Below, in pieces: positions 1-8,090 of a stretch of 17,500 nucleotides of DNA. Every line of letters starts with the position of its first letter. Position 1 is the first letter of the stretch. The notes under the pieces were generated by a model, which searched no databases, was not told where the DNA came from, and saw nothing but the letters and a program-made list of their open reading frames with translations. The position numbers and the translations under genes are program-made. This DNA is from Trachelipus rathkii (lineage: Eukaryota; Arthropoda; Malacostraca; Isopoda; Trachelipodidae): assembly GCA_015478945.1 (NCBI GenBank), contig JABUQX010124226.1, forward strand, positions 1 through 17,500, read 5' to 3'.

Positions 1-37
1 GATCTTTAATAATTTGCGGATGTTACCTGCATCACTA

Positions 38-73
38 ATAAATATATATATATAATATTATATATATATATAT

Positions 74-127
<54 letters not shown>

Positions 128-128
128 A
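38..128. repeat. (TA)n microsatellite
   Basis: An almost pure TA dinucleotide tract with occasional single-base slips (TAATAT in place of TATATAT). It borders the first LINE relic. Nothing else is visible in the first 200 bases. Confidence 0.95.
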
Positions 129-199
129 GGAATAAGGGGAATCTGCATAAATAATGAATTAACGATGGCGCTTTCGTAACCACTGATTCAAAGAATGGG

Positions 200-1530
200 A
201 CTTAGAGTGGTGTGGGACACTTTGACAAATCTGCATACAACAATGGCCGTTAATGAAGTGCGATAGTGAATGTTGTAAGTTTGTTGGTGCAGAGAAGGAT
301 AGGTATTTTTGGGGGATGAAGTTCATTGAGTAAGAAGGGAGGTAATGGGTAAGAGCGCTAGACGCTTGAGAATGGTAATCTGCAGGTATAGATCAAATTA
401 ATCGTGAATGATTAAGAGCGGAGGCAAGATGGTGATTGATGGATTTGGAAGTTGTGTAACAAAGCATTAGGAGGAGAGCATTTCGCAGGATTGGAAAAGA
501 GCAGTAATAGTAACCTTTATAAGGGTAAGGGAAGATAAGGGTAACTGTAGGATTATAGAGGAATTAGTTTTATTAAAAGTTAATTAGGGAATGAAATAAT
601 AATGGGGATTTGGTCGAAAAATGAGTCGAGTGACTGACGGACTGATTGGAGAAGAAAAGTGTGTTAAGAAGTGGTAGAGGATGTGTGATCAAATCTTACA
701 CTGAAACAAATGATTGAGAAAATGAGGGAAAGAAAAAATAAATTGTATTTTAGTTTTTTTTGGATTTTGCAAAACAGGCGTATGATATGATTAATAAGGG
801 AGCTCTATGCAGGTGTTTTTGATATTGGTGTTGGTGGTAAGCCTCTGAAGGTATCAAAAGTATGTTGACGATAGTGAAGCGTGTGTAAGATAAATTTAGT
901 TGAAAGTGTATTGTTTTAAATTAATAAGCGGAGTGAGGCAGGAATGTGCAATGTTTCTTGGTTATTCAATTTGCTTATGGATGGAGTTATGAAAGAATTA
1001 GAGTTAGGTGGCAGGGGATGGTGTAGAATGATGGGAAATGGAAAAGAGATGTGAGGGGTCCAACCTATTATATGGGAATGATTTGATTTTGTGTGGGAAA
1101 TCTGAGAGAGTTTGAGAGGATAGGTAGAGAGATTTTGCAGGGTGGGTAAAAGGAATGTTTGATCGGTAAACGTTAGATAAAGTAAGGTAGGTATGTGAGT
1201 TAGGACAGTCATCGGTGTGAAGTTATGTTAACATGTGAGCAGCTGGAACAAGTTTAAAATATTTAGTATAATAGTTGGATGAAAGGAACATTTCAATTTC
1301 TATTTCTATTAAATATTTAAAAACCTTTTAAATAAAGAGACAGCTGGAACAAGTTTAAATATTTAGTAGCATACTTTTTGGATGAAAAAGGGAACGGACA
1401 ATGCAGATGTAGTAGGAAAGTTGTGAATGGCAGAAAGGTGTCTGGTGGAATTAAATAGTTTGGTGGATGTAAAAGGGACTAAGTCTTCAGTGCGCAAGGG
1501 TCTTTAACATGAGGGTATGTTTTTAATAAT
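200..1530 (+). pseudogene. Decayed non-LTR retrotransposon (LINE) reverse transcriptase, LINE A
   Basis: This is a relic of an ORF2-type reverse transcriptase, the enzyme that copies LINE RNA at the target site. No open frame survives, but typical blocks occur in order across shifting frames: a YFW-like block near 310; KSAGID-like then KSGGKMVID near 380-440; LCNKAL near 452; DWKRAVIV and LYKGKG near 490-530; LTLKQMIEKMRE near 695-730; LDFAKQAYDMINKGAL near 760-808; GVRQECAM near 930-953; WLFNLLMDGVMKELELGG near 959-1012. The catalytic YADD box reads YGND (1071-1082), so the first catalytic Asp is lost. After it come GKSER, a QLEQV...KYL...LDE block and GRKVSG near 1425. The endonuclease part is not recognised and the 3' end stops next to a hAT-like end. 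The plus strand is markedly G-rich and C-poor. The clade is uncertain; the motif order is what supports the call. Confidence 0.8.
1240..1394 (+). repeat. Local duplication inside LINE A (about 50 bp, two copies)
   Basis: Two direct copies lie at 1240-1289 and 1341-1394. Both start CAGCTGGAACAAGTTTAAA, continue through ATATTTAGTA, and end near GGATGAAA...GGAAC. They encode the QLEQV...KYL...LDE block of the reverse transcriptase, which occurs once in the family. The 51 bp between them is AT-rich and unrelated to the LINE. The copies differ by small indels, so the duplication is not recent. Confidence 0.8.
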
Positions 1531-1569
1531 GATGATAATGTTTGAAAGAATTTACTACACACAATCAAT

Positions 1570-1741
1570 AAGTTACTAAGATTACCGTAATTATATGTTA
1601 TAATTAAAAGCTAAAATTAATGGAGTAAGGCACTTCGTTACTTTTCTTTTTAAAAAAAACGGAGTAAAGATAACGGAAATACTTTTTAGTACGGAGTAAC
1701 GATAACGGAACTACTTTTTTTAGTAACGATGCCCATCTCTG
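1570..1741. mobile_element. hAT-like DNA transposon end, truncated
   Basis: Read on the minus strand, this begins CAGAGATGGGCATCGTTACT at 1741 and runs into repeated CGTTACTCCGT / GTTCCGTTATCG motifs. A CAGAGATGGGC-type tip with subterminal GTTAC/CGTTA repeats is the usual look of hAT superfamily ends. Plus-strand copies of the subterminal motif lie at about 1659-1675 (GGAGTAAAGATAACGGAAA) and 1693-1711 (GGAGTAACGATAACGGAAC). I found no matching left end or transposase, so this is a solo or truncated end joined to LINE A. The inner boundary is approximate. Confidence 0.6.
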
Positions 1742-1780
1742 TATATTAATAGTATACTAGTATATATAATATGCCTGTAG

Positions 1781-1812
<32 letters not shown>

Positions 1813-1867
1813 GTATAATATATAATATATAGTATATATTAATATATATATATATATATATATAATT
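1742..1867. repeat. Imperfect (TA)n tract
   Basis: TA-rich DNA directly against the hAT-like tip, with slips such as AATATATAG. A 63-codon open frame on the minus strand here is only translated TA repeat. Confidence 0.9.
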
Positions 1868-2375
1868 AACTGTATAAGTATGGACATGATCATATAATGC
1901 AAAGTATGCAACTAAATAAGTTGAAGTCCACCGCATATGACGCCCATTAAAGGTGTTTAAACACTTCTCTCAAGCAAGTCATCCGCATAAAGCGTTTATA
2001 ATTATTGTTTTACCCAATAACAACTAAAAATAAACATTTAAAATATATTTCAAAAAATCGATTACTATTAAGCGGCCTTAGTAATTAACGGTTACTTGGG
2101 GATAGTAAATTTGAAAGAGTCTTTTTTAATATTATACATATGTAATTACGCGTTCTCAGTATGGGTTAAATAGTTATAAATGTTTAGGGAAAATGATCCC
2201 GAAGGTTGTTGTTGAATGATTAATGATTGAAATTTAAAGTTATTTAGCCAAGAATATTGGTTGATTAAAAGGTACACACAGATTCGGGTTAAGAATTTGA
2301 GTTTGAAAAAAACAAATTATTAACAAAGAATATTACATACGACACGCAACACATAACCTACACATAACACAATAT
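1868..2375. other. Unassigned AT-rich DNA
   Basis: Stop-dense in all frames, with no recognised element. The only notable item is the perfect palindrome GTGTTTAAACAC at 1953-1964. A short ACACGCAACACATAACC-like stretch near 2343-2370 leads into the next TA tract. Confidence 0.6.
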
Positions 2376-2527
2376 TAATAATATATATATATATATTATA
2401 ATATAATGATATAAATATAATATATAATATATATATATAGTATATATATATATAAATATATAGATAATATATATATAATATATATATATGATATATAGCA
2501 TATAATTATATAATACTATTATATTTT
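2376..2527. repeat. Imperfect (TA)n tract, left flank of foldback element
   Basis: TA-rich DNA with interspersed single-base losses. It ends at the left arm of the inverted-repeat element that follows. Confidence 0.9.
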
Positions 2528-2534
2528 TTCTATT

Positions 2535-3184
2535 GGTAATAGTATGCAGAGGGGTGTCACCCTATGTTTTATGAAAAAGCAACAGATATTCTCTAATAAA
2601 AATAATAATGAGAACAATGACAACAAAAATCGGTGGTCTCTTTTGGAAAAAAAAGTTACAGCCTCTTCAAGTTGTTAAAAACTCTCATAGACTTTTCATT
2701 TTTGATCTTTCCAGGTTAGGTTCTCATTTCAGGCCCTTCTAAGTTCAGGTTTAATAAGTTTTGTTAGGCATACACAGAAAAAATCTACGGTATTTAAGAA
2801 AATTTATCATACCTGAACTAGGATGGCCTAAAACGAGCACGAACCCACTAATTTTTTTTATAAGTATAGCCTAGTGGAAAATGTTAAACTTTTGAGAGGC
2901 TCTAACGTTTTTTATTAAAGACTTAAATCATTTTCGTCTTCTTTTAAGCTTCATTTATTATTTTTTTAGAGTTTATCCTTTGATTTTTTTTTTTAAATTT
3001 TGTTTGCTTTTTATTAGAAATTCCTATGGGATTTTTAACAACTTTGAGAGGTCTGTAACTTTTTTTTTCCTAAAGAGAGCGAACATTTTCCTTTTTCCAT
3101 TATTCTTCTTATTTTTTTTTAAAGAAGTATATCCTGTGATTTTATAAAAATCGGGGTGACACCCTCTCAACTCGGCTATTATAT
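2535..3184. mobile_element. Foldback-type element with long terminal inverted repeats (about 650 bp)
   Basis: The left arm (about 2537-2695) and the reverse complement of the right arm (about 3020-3183) share an ordered series of blocks: TAATAG near the tip, then GAGGGGTGTCACCC (left) or GAGAGGGTGTCACCCC (right), ACAGGATAT-like, a purine-rich stretch, then GGAAAAAAAAGTTACAG, CCTCT, CAAGTTGTTAAAAA and CATAG. The arms are about 165 bp each with scattered differences. Each tip carries a small quasi-palindrome, GGGTGNCACCC. The centre contains a partial extra copy of the right arm. No open frame is present, so the element would depend on a transposase from elsewhere. It sits between two (TA)n tracts, so TA-rich insertion is likely, but the target duplication cannot be read. 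I recognise no named family. Confidence 0.75.
2876..3160. repeat. Tandem duplication of the right arm inside the foldback element (period 152 bp)
   Basis: A segment near 2876-2995 repeats at about 3028-3150. Shared landmarks are TTTTGAGAGGCTCTAACG (2890 onward) against CTTTGAGAGGTCTGTAACT (3042 onward), then TTAAAGA / CTAAAGA, ATTTTCGTCTTC / ATTTTCCTTTTTC, ATTATTTTTTTAGAG / TATTTTTTTTTAAAG, and TATCCTTTGATTTT / TATCCTGTGATTTT. The GAGAGG landmark is offset by 152 bp. The inner copy lacks the GGGTGACACCC tip. Confidence 0.7.
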
Positions 3185-3273
3185 ATATAGTATATATATA
3201 AATATATATATATAATATATATAATTATATATATATATTATATTAAATATAATATAATAACTTAATTAATGAG

Positions 3274-3314
<41 letters not shown>

Positions 3315-3390
3315 TTTCATACAACTAATATATATCTATCTGTACACATTACTATCTTATATATCTATATATATATATTATATACTTCTA
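3178..3390. repeat. Imperfect (TA)n tract, right flank of foldback element
   Basis: TA-rich DNA interrupted by non-TA stretches near 3257-3277 and 3313-3357. It contains one long, nearly pure TA run at 3278-3312. Confidence 0.9.
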
Positions 3391-3495
3391 AATTATAAAA
3401 TCGCAGGAAGTCTACAAATTTCACCAGAATTTAAGCAGAAAAACAGTCAGTAAAAGTTAAAGATCAACATTTCTCGATAAACCAATGCGGCTTTT

Positions 3496-3538
3496 GAAAG
3501 TGTGAAAGTGAAAGTGAAAGTAAAAGTGAAAGTAAGTA
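3496..3538. repeat. Short (GTGAAA)n hexamer repeat
   Basis: About seven imperfect GTGAAA/GTAAAA units lie in the C-terminal end of LINE B, just before the conserved FKSRI block. On the coding strand they read as alternating FH codons, an expansion inside the old coding sequence. Confidence 0.85.
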
Positions 3539-3710
3539 TAAATTAATAGATGAAGAGAGTCTTTTCCAGACTTTATCAGTGGATCACAAGTAGGAATGAG
3601 CATAGCTGCCAAGTAAGGGGTCAGAGAGTAAAGAGAAACGATGAGAATGTGTTGAAAGACGTGTCGCACGAGTTCTTAGTGGAGGAGGAATGAGGCTGGA
3701 GAGTTAGAAA

Positions 3711-3978
3711 GAGGCTAGAGAGAGTTGGTGAGAGCGAAAGAGGTGATAGGACGTGAGCCCTAGACTCCATCTTTTAAAGGAGAGTTGCATGAGGGGAACG
3801 ACCCTAGTTGTGTGAGGTATATTCAATAGAGACTAAAGAGAGCTGGTGAGAGTGAAAGAAATGATAGGACGTGGGCACTAGACTCCATTTTTTAAAAAGG
3901 AGAGTTGCATGAGTGGAACGATCCTAGATGTGTGAGGCATATTCATTGGAGATTAGAGAGAGTTGGTGTTAGCGAAAG
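3711..3978. repeat. Tandem repeat, about 119 bp unit, 2.25 copies
   Basis: Copies start at 3711, 3829 and 3949 (the last partial), at spacings of 118 and 120 bp. Shared landmarks are GAGANTANAGAGAGNTGGTG, GATAGGACGTG, CTAGACTCCAT, GGAGAGTTGCATGAG, GGAACGA and CTAGNTGTGTGAGG. Pairwise identity is high by eye. The unit lies in the C-terminal third of LINE B. The block between LSLASF and IPPPLR suggests that part of the unit was LINE coding sequence. Confidence 0.9.
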
Positions 3979-4020
3979 TTTCAAAGGTATCTCAGAGCAC
4001 TCAATCATAAAAGTTTTAAT

Positions 4021-4295
4021 GATTAAAGGAATAATGTGATTCTTCCAAGAAAGATCACCAGAAAAAGTAGCAACGAGAATAATAACAACAGACGATTAAT
4101 GATTTAATGATTAAATGATTTAATGATTTAATGATTTAATGATTTAATGATTTAATGATTTAATGATTTAATGATTTAATGATTTAATGATTTAATGATT
4201 TAATGATTTAATGATTTAATGATTAAAGGAATAATGTGATTCTTTCAAGAAAGATCACCGGAAAAAGTAACAACCAGAATAATAACAACAGACGA
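4021..4295. repeat. Direct 75 bp duplication flanking an octamer array
   Basis: The blocks at 4021-4095 and 4221-4295 both begin GATTAAAGGAATAATGTGAT and end AATAATAACAACAGACGA. They differ at about five positions and are offset by exactly 200 bp. The right-hand copy is continuous with the reverse transcriptase of LINE B, and the left copy is the duplicate or the continuation on the other side. The array occupies all of the space between them. Confidence 0.95.
4096..4220. repeat. (GATTTAAT)n octamer array, about 15 units
   Basis: A clean 8 bp tandem array with only an early variant unit (GATTAAAT). The unit resembles the junction TTTTAATGATTAAAG that starts the flanking 75 bp blocks, so it probably grew from that boundary. 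Confidence 0.95.
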
Positions 4296-5123
4296 AAGTT
4301 TGAATTATATTGTTTTCGAAGATGTTAAAGATGTGTGGAAGATTATGGCAAATAGAAAGATGAATGATCTGAGGTTTTGATACCCTGAAAACAACCATGT
4401 TTTTTCTGTTCGAGTTCGGAATTTGAGAAAGATCAGAAATTAATTGCTGGAAGATGATAATAATTTCATTGCAGTTAGCTGGGACGTGTTTCAAAATGAA
4501 AGGATATAATAAAGGGTGGAGTCTTTGGCATAGGAGTGGATGGGTGGTGAAGCGATAGAGAGGATGTCTTTAAAAAAAAGTGAAAAAGAGTTGGAGATAG
4601 AACATAACCCTGAGGAACACCACCATTAACAGATTTAATACATGGACGATGACCGCCTACAACAGCTACAGTAAAACGACCGGAAGGGATATCGGGGAAA
4701 CCATAGAGATATCGAAAGTCGAAAGTTTATATATAAAATATTTGTGATAGATTTAATCGAAGGATTTCGATATTTCCAGAGCTACAGTGAAGGCAGATAA
4801 CCTAGAGTCAGAGATAGGGAAAAAATCACCAGTAGAGCGATCCTTTCTGAAACCGTACTGGGATAATATATAATGAGAAGGATAGATGTTAAGAATAGAT
4901 TCAAATACATTTGTAAGTACTGTGATTAAAGCGATAGTACGAGAGTTAGAGGGTGAAGAGGGGTTTACCTTTAAATGACTTCAGAAAGAAGGAAAGGTTG
5001 AAGTTGATACGCTTAGATGATATTGGTTACCAAGAGTTGCACTCAGAAGCACATGTTCTAAGAACCACGGAGGTACACCGTCAAAATCGTACAACTTCGT
5101 AAAGATGTTAAGTGTTGGTAAGT

Positions 5124-5125
<2 letters not shown>

Positions 5126-5159
<34 letters not shown>

Positions 5160-5166
5160 AGAGAGA

Positions 5167-5212
<46 letters not shown>

Positions 5213-5218
5213 GAAAGC

Positions 5219-5254
<36 letters not shown>

Positions 5255-5362
5255 AAGAGAGAAGAGAGAGAAGAGAGAGAGAGGAGAGAGATAGAGAGAC
5301 GAGAGAAGAGAGACGAGTAGAGAGAGATAACGAGAGAGGAGAGAGAGAGAGAGAGAGAGAGC
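5126..5362. repeat. Imperfect (GA)n tract inside LINE B
   Basis: About 235 bp of GA repeats with AGAAG, GAGG and ACGAG interruptions. It splits LINE B just upstream of the FDGVPPWFLEH block. Open frames on both strands here are only translated repeat (Ser/Leu or Arg/Glu). The coding strand is CT, and this region of the LINE was already pyrimidine-rich. Confidence 0.95.
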
Positions 5363-5785
5363 GAGAATCCATCTTTAAAGAATTCAGGTAATGTAAGGGC
5401 TTAGACTAATGTAAGAGAGTAAAGTAAGAATAGTGTAGTATCGTCAAATGGAATTAGAGGCAAATGGATGAGAGAAGAATTTACCTTACGGCAGAAAGAG
5501 AGGGAGAGAACGCCCATGGTCGTGCTTCGATATAAAACCCTTAAAGAGCAAACAAAAGGGAAGGAACAAAAAGGATGAATGAAGAAGGAAAGTTGAGTTG
5601 ACACATTTCGTTTTTCAAGCAATTTAGCTCACGGAGGAGGACCAACGCAAGGATTTAAGGTTAATAGGCTGACGAGTTGGAATTAAAAGCAGACGGAGAT
5701 CCCTCAGGGGCATCGTCCCAACGACGAATAGCATAGAGAAACATTCAAGCGGAGGTAAACCAGTTGTAGTTATAATACGGCTATC

Positions 5786-5922
5786 AATATATAATATATA
5801 TATATATATATGATATATATATACTCTATATATATATATGAATATATAGAGACATATATATAGTATATAGTATTTATATATATGAGTAATTATATATATA
5901 TATATAATATAATACAATGGAA
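5786..5922. repeat. Imperfect (TA)n tract inside LINE B
   Basis: TA-rich DNA separating two segments that both look like the LINE B linker (TLYFP at about 5930 and YAIRRWDDA near 5730). This fits insertion or expansion within the element. Confidence 0.9.
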
Positions 5923-6177
5923 AATAAAGTGTTTTCTTTGAACAGGTGTTTAGAAATTCGTTAGCGGCATCGATGATATTGATACTACCTTCAGAATTAT
6001 AAGAGAACATTTCCCTCGCTCCATTGCCATTGTTTTTGACAGAACTCTCAACAGTTTTTTTTTATTCAAGATTGTTTGAAAACACTACTATTAGAACTAA
6101 TTATTATTATTTTTCTATTATAAAAAGCCACAACCCTGTTATTATTTTTTGTCCACTATACACCCACAGGGAGCCTC

Positions 6178-6612
6178 ACTTATATATATATATATTATAT
6201 ATATTATAATATAAATATATATAGTATATATAATATATGAGTATACAGTATATATATATATTATATATATATAGTAATATACTATAATTAATATATTCTA
6301 TATAATATATATATAGTAATATATAGTATATGATATATACTATATATATATAGATAATATCATCGTACTTGTAGCAGTACGCTTATAATCGTATTTATAT
6401 ATATAATATAGTATATATATATATACTATAATTATATATTAATTATATATATATATATTTAATACTATATATATTATAAATACTGTATATATATACTTAG
6501 ATATATATATATTATATATAGTATATATATATATATATGTAATATATAATATATATGATATGTATAATTTATAAATTAATTTTTATTAATATATATATAT
6601 ATATATATAATT
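6178..6612. repeat. Long imperfect (TA)n block with one short non-TA island
   Basis: About 435 bp of TA-rich DNA with frequent slips. Its only clear interruption is 6361-6393, which holds the inverted repeat CGTACT (6364-6369) / AGTACG (6376-6381) around a 6 base loop. The DNA at 6011-6177, between this block and LINE B, shows no recognisable feature. Confidence 0.9.
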
Positions 6613-7350
6613 CCAATCTCCTTGGGGAAGCCTTAAGACCCTATAATTACAACTAAATCAAACACAGATTCAACAGCCTTAACCAACTTCCACTTGAATC
6701 TGTCAAAACTGTAACCAGGGTTCCGGAGAAGGACACATCCCCTTCTTTCTCTCCTGCTTAAAAAATTTTCAACATAGAACAACGTGGAACATATCATCCC
6801 TGAGGATCTCTGGAGAGACCGGTTTGCCGGCAGCGGGGGTACCTGAGCGCGTGTGGCCTCTCCATAGGGGGTGGCAGGGGTGAGGAAAATGGGGAAAGGT
6901 AAGGTATGAATAAGTTCTTTCTTGTTCCTTAAGCAGCAAAATTATAAATACAGCTTCCTCCTATTACATTGTGTTGTTAGTGGGAGCACTCATTATGGCC
7001 GTTCTGTTAGCTCGAAGTATGTTTTGGGATTTTGAGAAATATCTTTCTGGGGTGAGCAATTGGGTGACGTAAGATAGACACTTACAATCCTGAAATTCCA
7101 ATTTAAATCCTGGCATAATAGATAGAACATTATTTACAGTGACCTTCACAGAAGTTTTAAAATAATATCGAGTAATGACTTTCCTAAGATGTTGTATAGT
7201 TCGAATCTATAGTCAGAACTTGACTCTCCACTGGTTCGGACTATCAAACATTCGTTCCATCTTATGTCCACTTCTATTTTCCTTATGAATATTAATGCAC
7301 CACTCTGCAATATTGTCCACGTTGGACATACAAAAAGCAGAAGTTTCTAC
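6613..7350. other. Unassigned non-repetitive DNA with a GC-rich patch
   Basis: This is the longest stretch of ordinary base composition in the window. A patch at about 6800-6900 is clearly GC-rich (GGTTTGCCGGCAGCGGGGG, GGGGGTGGCAGGGGTGAGG). Small minus-strand frames (6964-7149 and the non-repeat part of 7213-7410) have no recognised motif and are interrupted by stops, so I do not call genes. It could be an old, diverged transposon or plain intergenic DNA. Confidence 0.5.
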
Positions 7351-7353
7351 TCC

Positions 7354-7387
<34 letters not shown>

Positions 7388-7600
7388 CATCTCTCTCTTC
7401 TCTCTCTCATCTTCTCCCTCTCGTTCTCTCTCTCTCTCTCTCGTCTCTCTCTCTTCCCCCATCTTGATCCCTCTCCCTCTCTCTCCCTCTCCTCTGCGTC
7501 CGTGCCCTCTCATCTGCCTGGCCTTCGCTCCTCCGCGTTCCCTGCTCTCTTCCTATCCTCTGCCTCCCTTCTTGTTCTCTCGCGTTCTCTTTCTCTTTCT
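7351..7600. repeat. (CT)n tract grading into pyrimidine-rich DNA
   Basis: The tract is dense CT repeat to about 7447, then CCTCT/TTCCC-rich to about 7600. The several overlapping open frames on both strands here are translated repeat (Ser/Leu or Arg/Glu) and are not genes. The 200 bases after it (7601-7807) show nothing recognisable. Confidence 0.9.
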
Positions 7601-7807
7601 GTTTCTGCAACTATTTTTATAAATGGTTGAAAATTTTTCATGGATGTTTGTGAGAAAATCTTTAATGATGATATTGTTTTCAAGATGATTAAGAGCCAGT
7701 TGCTGGTACCGATTGTTAGTGGACTGCATGTATGTACATAATGCATGGAAGAGTGGATGTGGAACATGAGTTAAAGTCAATATATTAACTAATAATCTAA
7801 GCTAGTA

Positions 7808-8047
7808 CCAATGGGTCCGACGAGGGAAAATGATGCGACAGGGTCAAATGGTCGACTATTTGAGAAAAAAGTAAAAAAATCTGCATATTCCCTGACTACA
7901 TAAGCACCAAATAAAAGTTTAACTTGAACATAACTTAACCTAGACTTAACCTCCATCCTAACTCCTTGCGGGCGAGCTGTACCGTGGGTTTTTTTTTTTT
8001 TTTTTGTTATCGTGTCGGGACCATTTTCCCCTGTTCGACCATTTGGG
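7808..8047. mobile_element. Small non-autonomous element with terminal inverted repeats (about 240 bp, MITE-like)
   Basis: The left end reads CCAATGGGTCCGACGAGGGA then AAATGATGCGACAGGG (7808-7843). The reverse complement of the right end reads CCCAAATGGTCGAACAGGGG then AAAATGGTCCCGACACG (8047-8011). The two align over about 36 bp with roughly three quarters identity. The motif AAATGGTCGA occurs again just inside the left end, so the ends may carry short internal repeats. The centre holds a T-run at 7989-8005 and no coding potential. No target duplication is clear. Confidence 0.55.
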
Positions 8048-8090
8048 CTGGCACCTTTTATAATCATCTCGATGAGGTGTACAGATGGGT

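Larger units (their letters stand above)
3482..6010 (-). pseudogene. Decayed Jockey-type LINE: reverse transcriptase with upstream linker, LINE B
   Basis: Read on the minus strand, this is a frameshifted ORF2 of a Jockey-like LINE. In coding order: a segment before the RT (about 6000-5930, IIDAANEFLNTCSKKTLYFP; about 5750-5700, YAIRRWDDA), which resembles the endonuclease-RT linker; FDGVPPWFLEH near 5070-5040; SNSRTIALITVLTNVFESIL near 4950-4895; YGFRKDRSTGDFF near 4865-4825; VALEISKSFD near 4790-4760; DGHRPCIKSVNGGVPQG near 4650-4605, then VLSPTLF; HSYAKDSTLYY near 4540-4508; RKNMVVF and HLSICHNLPHIF within 4255-4494; IPPPLRTRATRLSTHSHRFS near 3700-3640; FHTFKSRI near 3505-3480. The catalytic YADD is YAKD, so the enzyme is dead. 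TA, GA and octamer arrays and two duplications interrupt it. The N-terminal endonuclease core is not recognised, and the exact upstream edge is uncertain. Confidence 0.82.

Noticed and set aside
916..1212. 98-codon minus-strand frame
   Set aside because: It is the antisense shadow of the LINE A reverse transcriptase, whose plus-strand motifs are clear.
1720..1911. 63-codon minus-strand frame rich in Ile and Tyr
   Set aside because: It is translated TA repeat.
4096..4220. CRISPR-like or origin-like iteron array
   Set aside because: The 8 bp units are contiguous with no spacers, and the context is a eukaryotic LINE.
5058..5372. Open frames of 60 and 104 codons on both strands over the GA tract
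   Set aside because: They are translated dinucleotide repeat (Ser/Leu or Arg/Glu), with no non-repeat protein sequence.
7195..7215. B box-like AGTTCGAATCT as a second SINE or tRNA
   Set aside because: No A box lies at a suitable distance on either strand.
7213..7630. Several overlapping open frames of 65-111 codons over the CT tract
   Set aside because: All gain their length from the repeat. The parts outside it have no motif, and opposite strands are open equally.
7510..7780. Minus-strand frames of 75 and 85 codons
   Set aside because: They overlap each other in different frames, run into repeat sequence and show no recognised family pattern.
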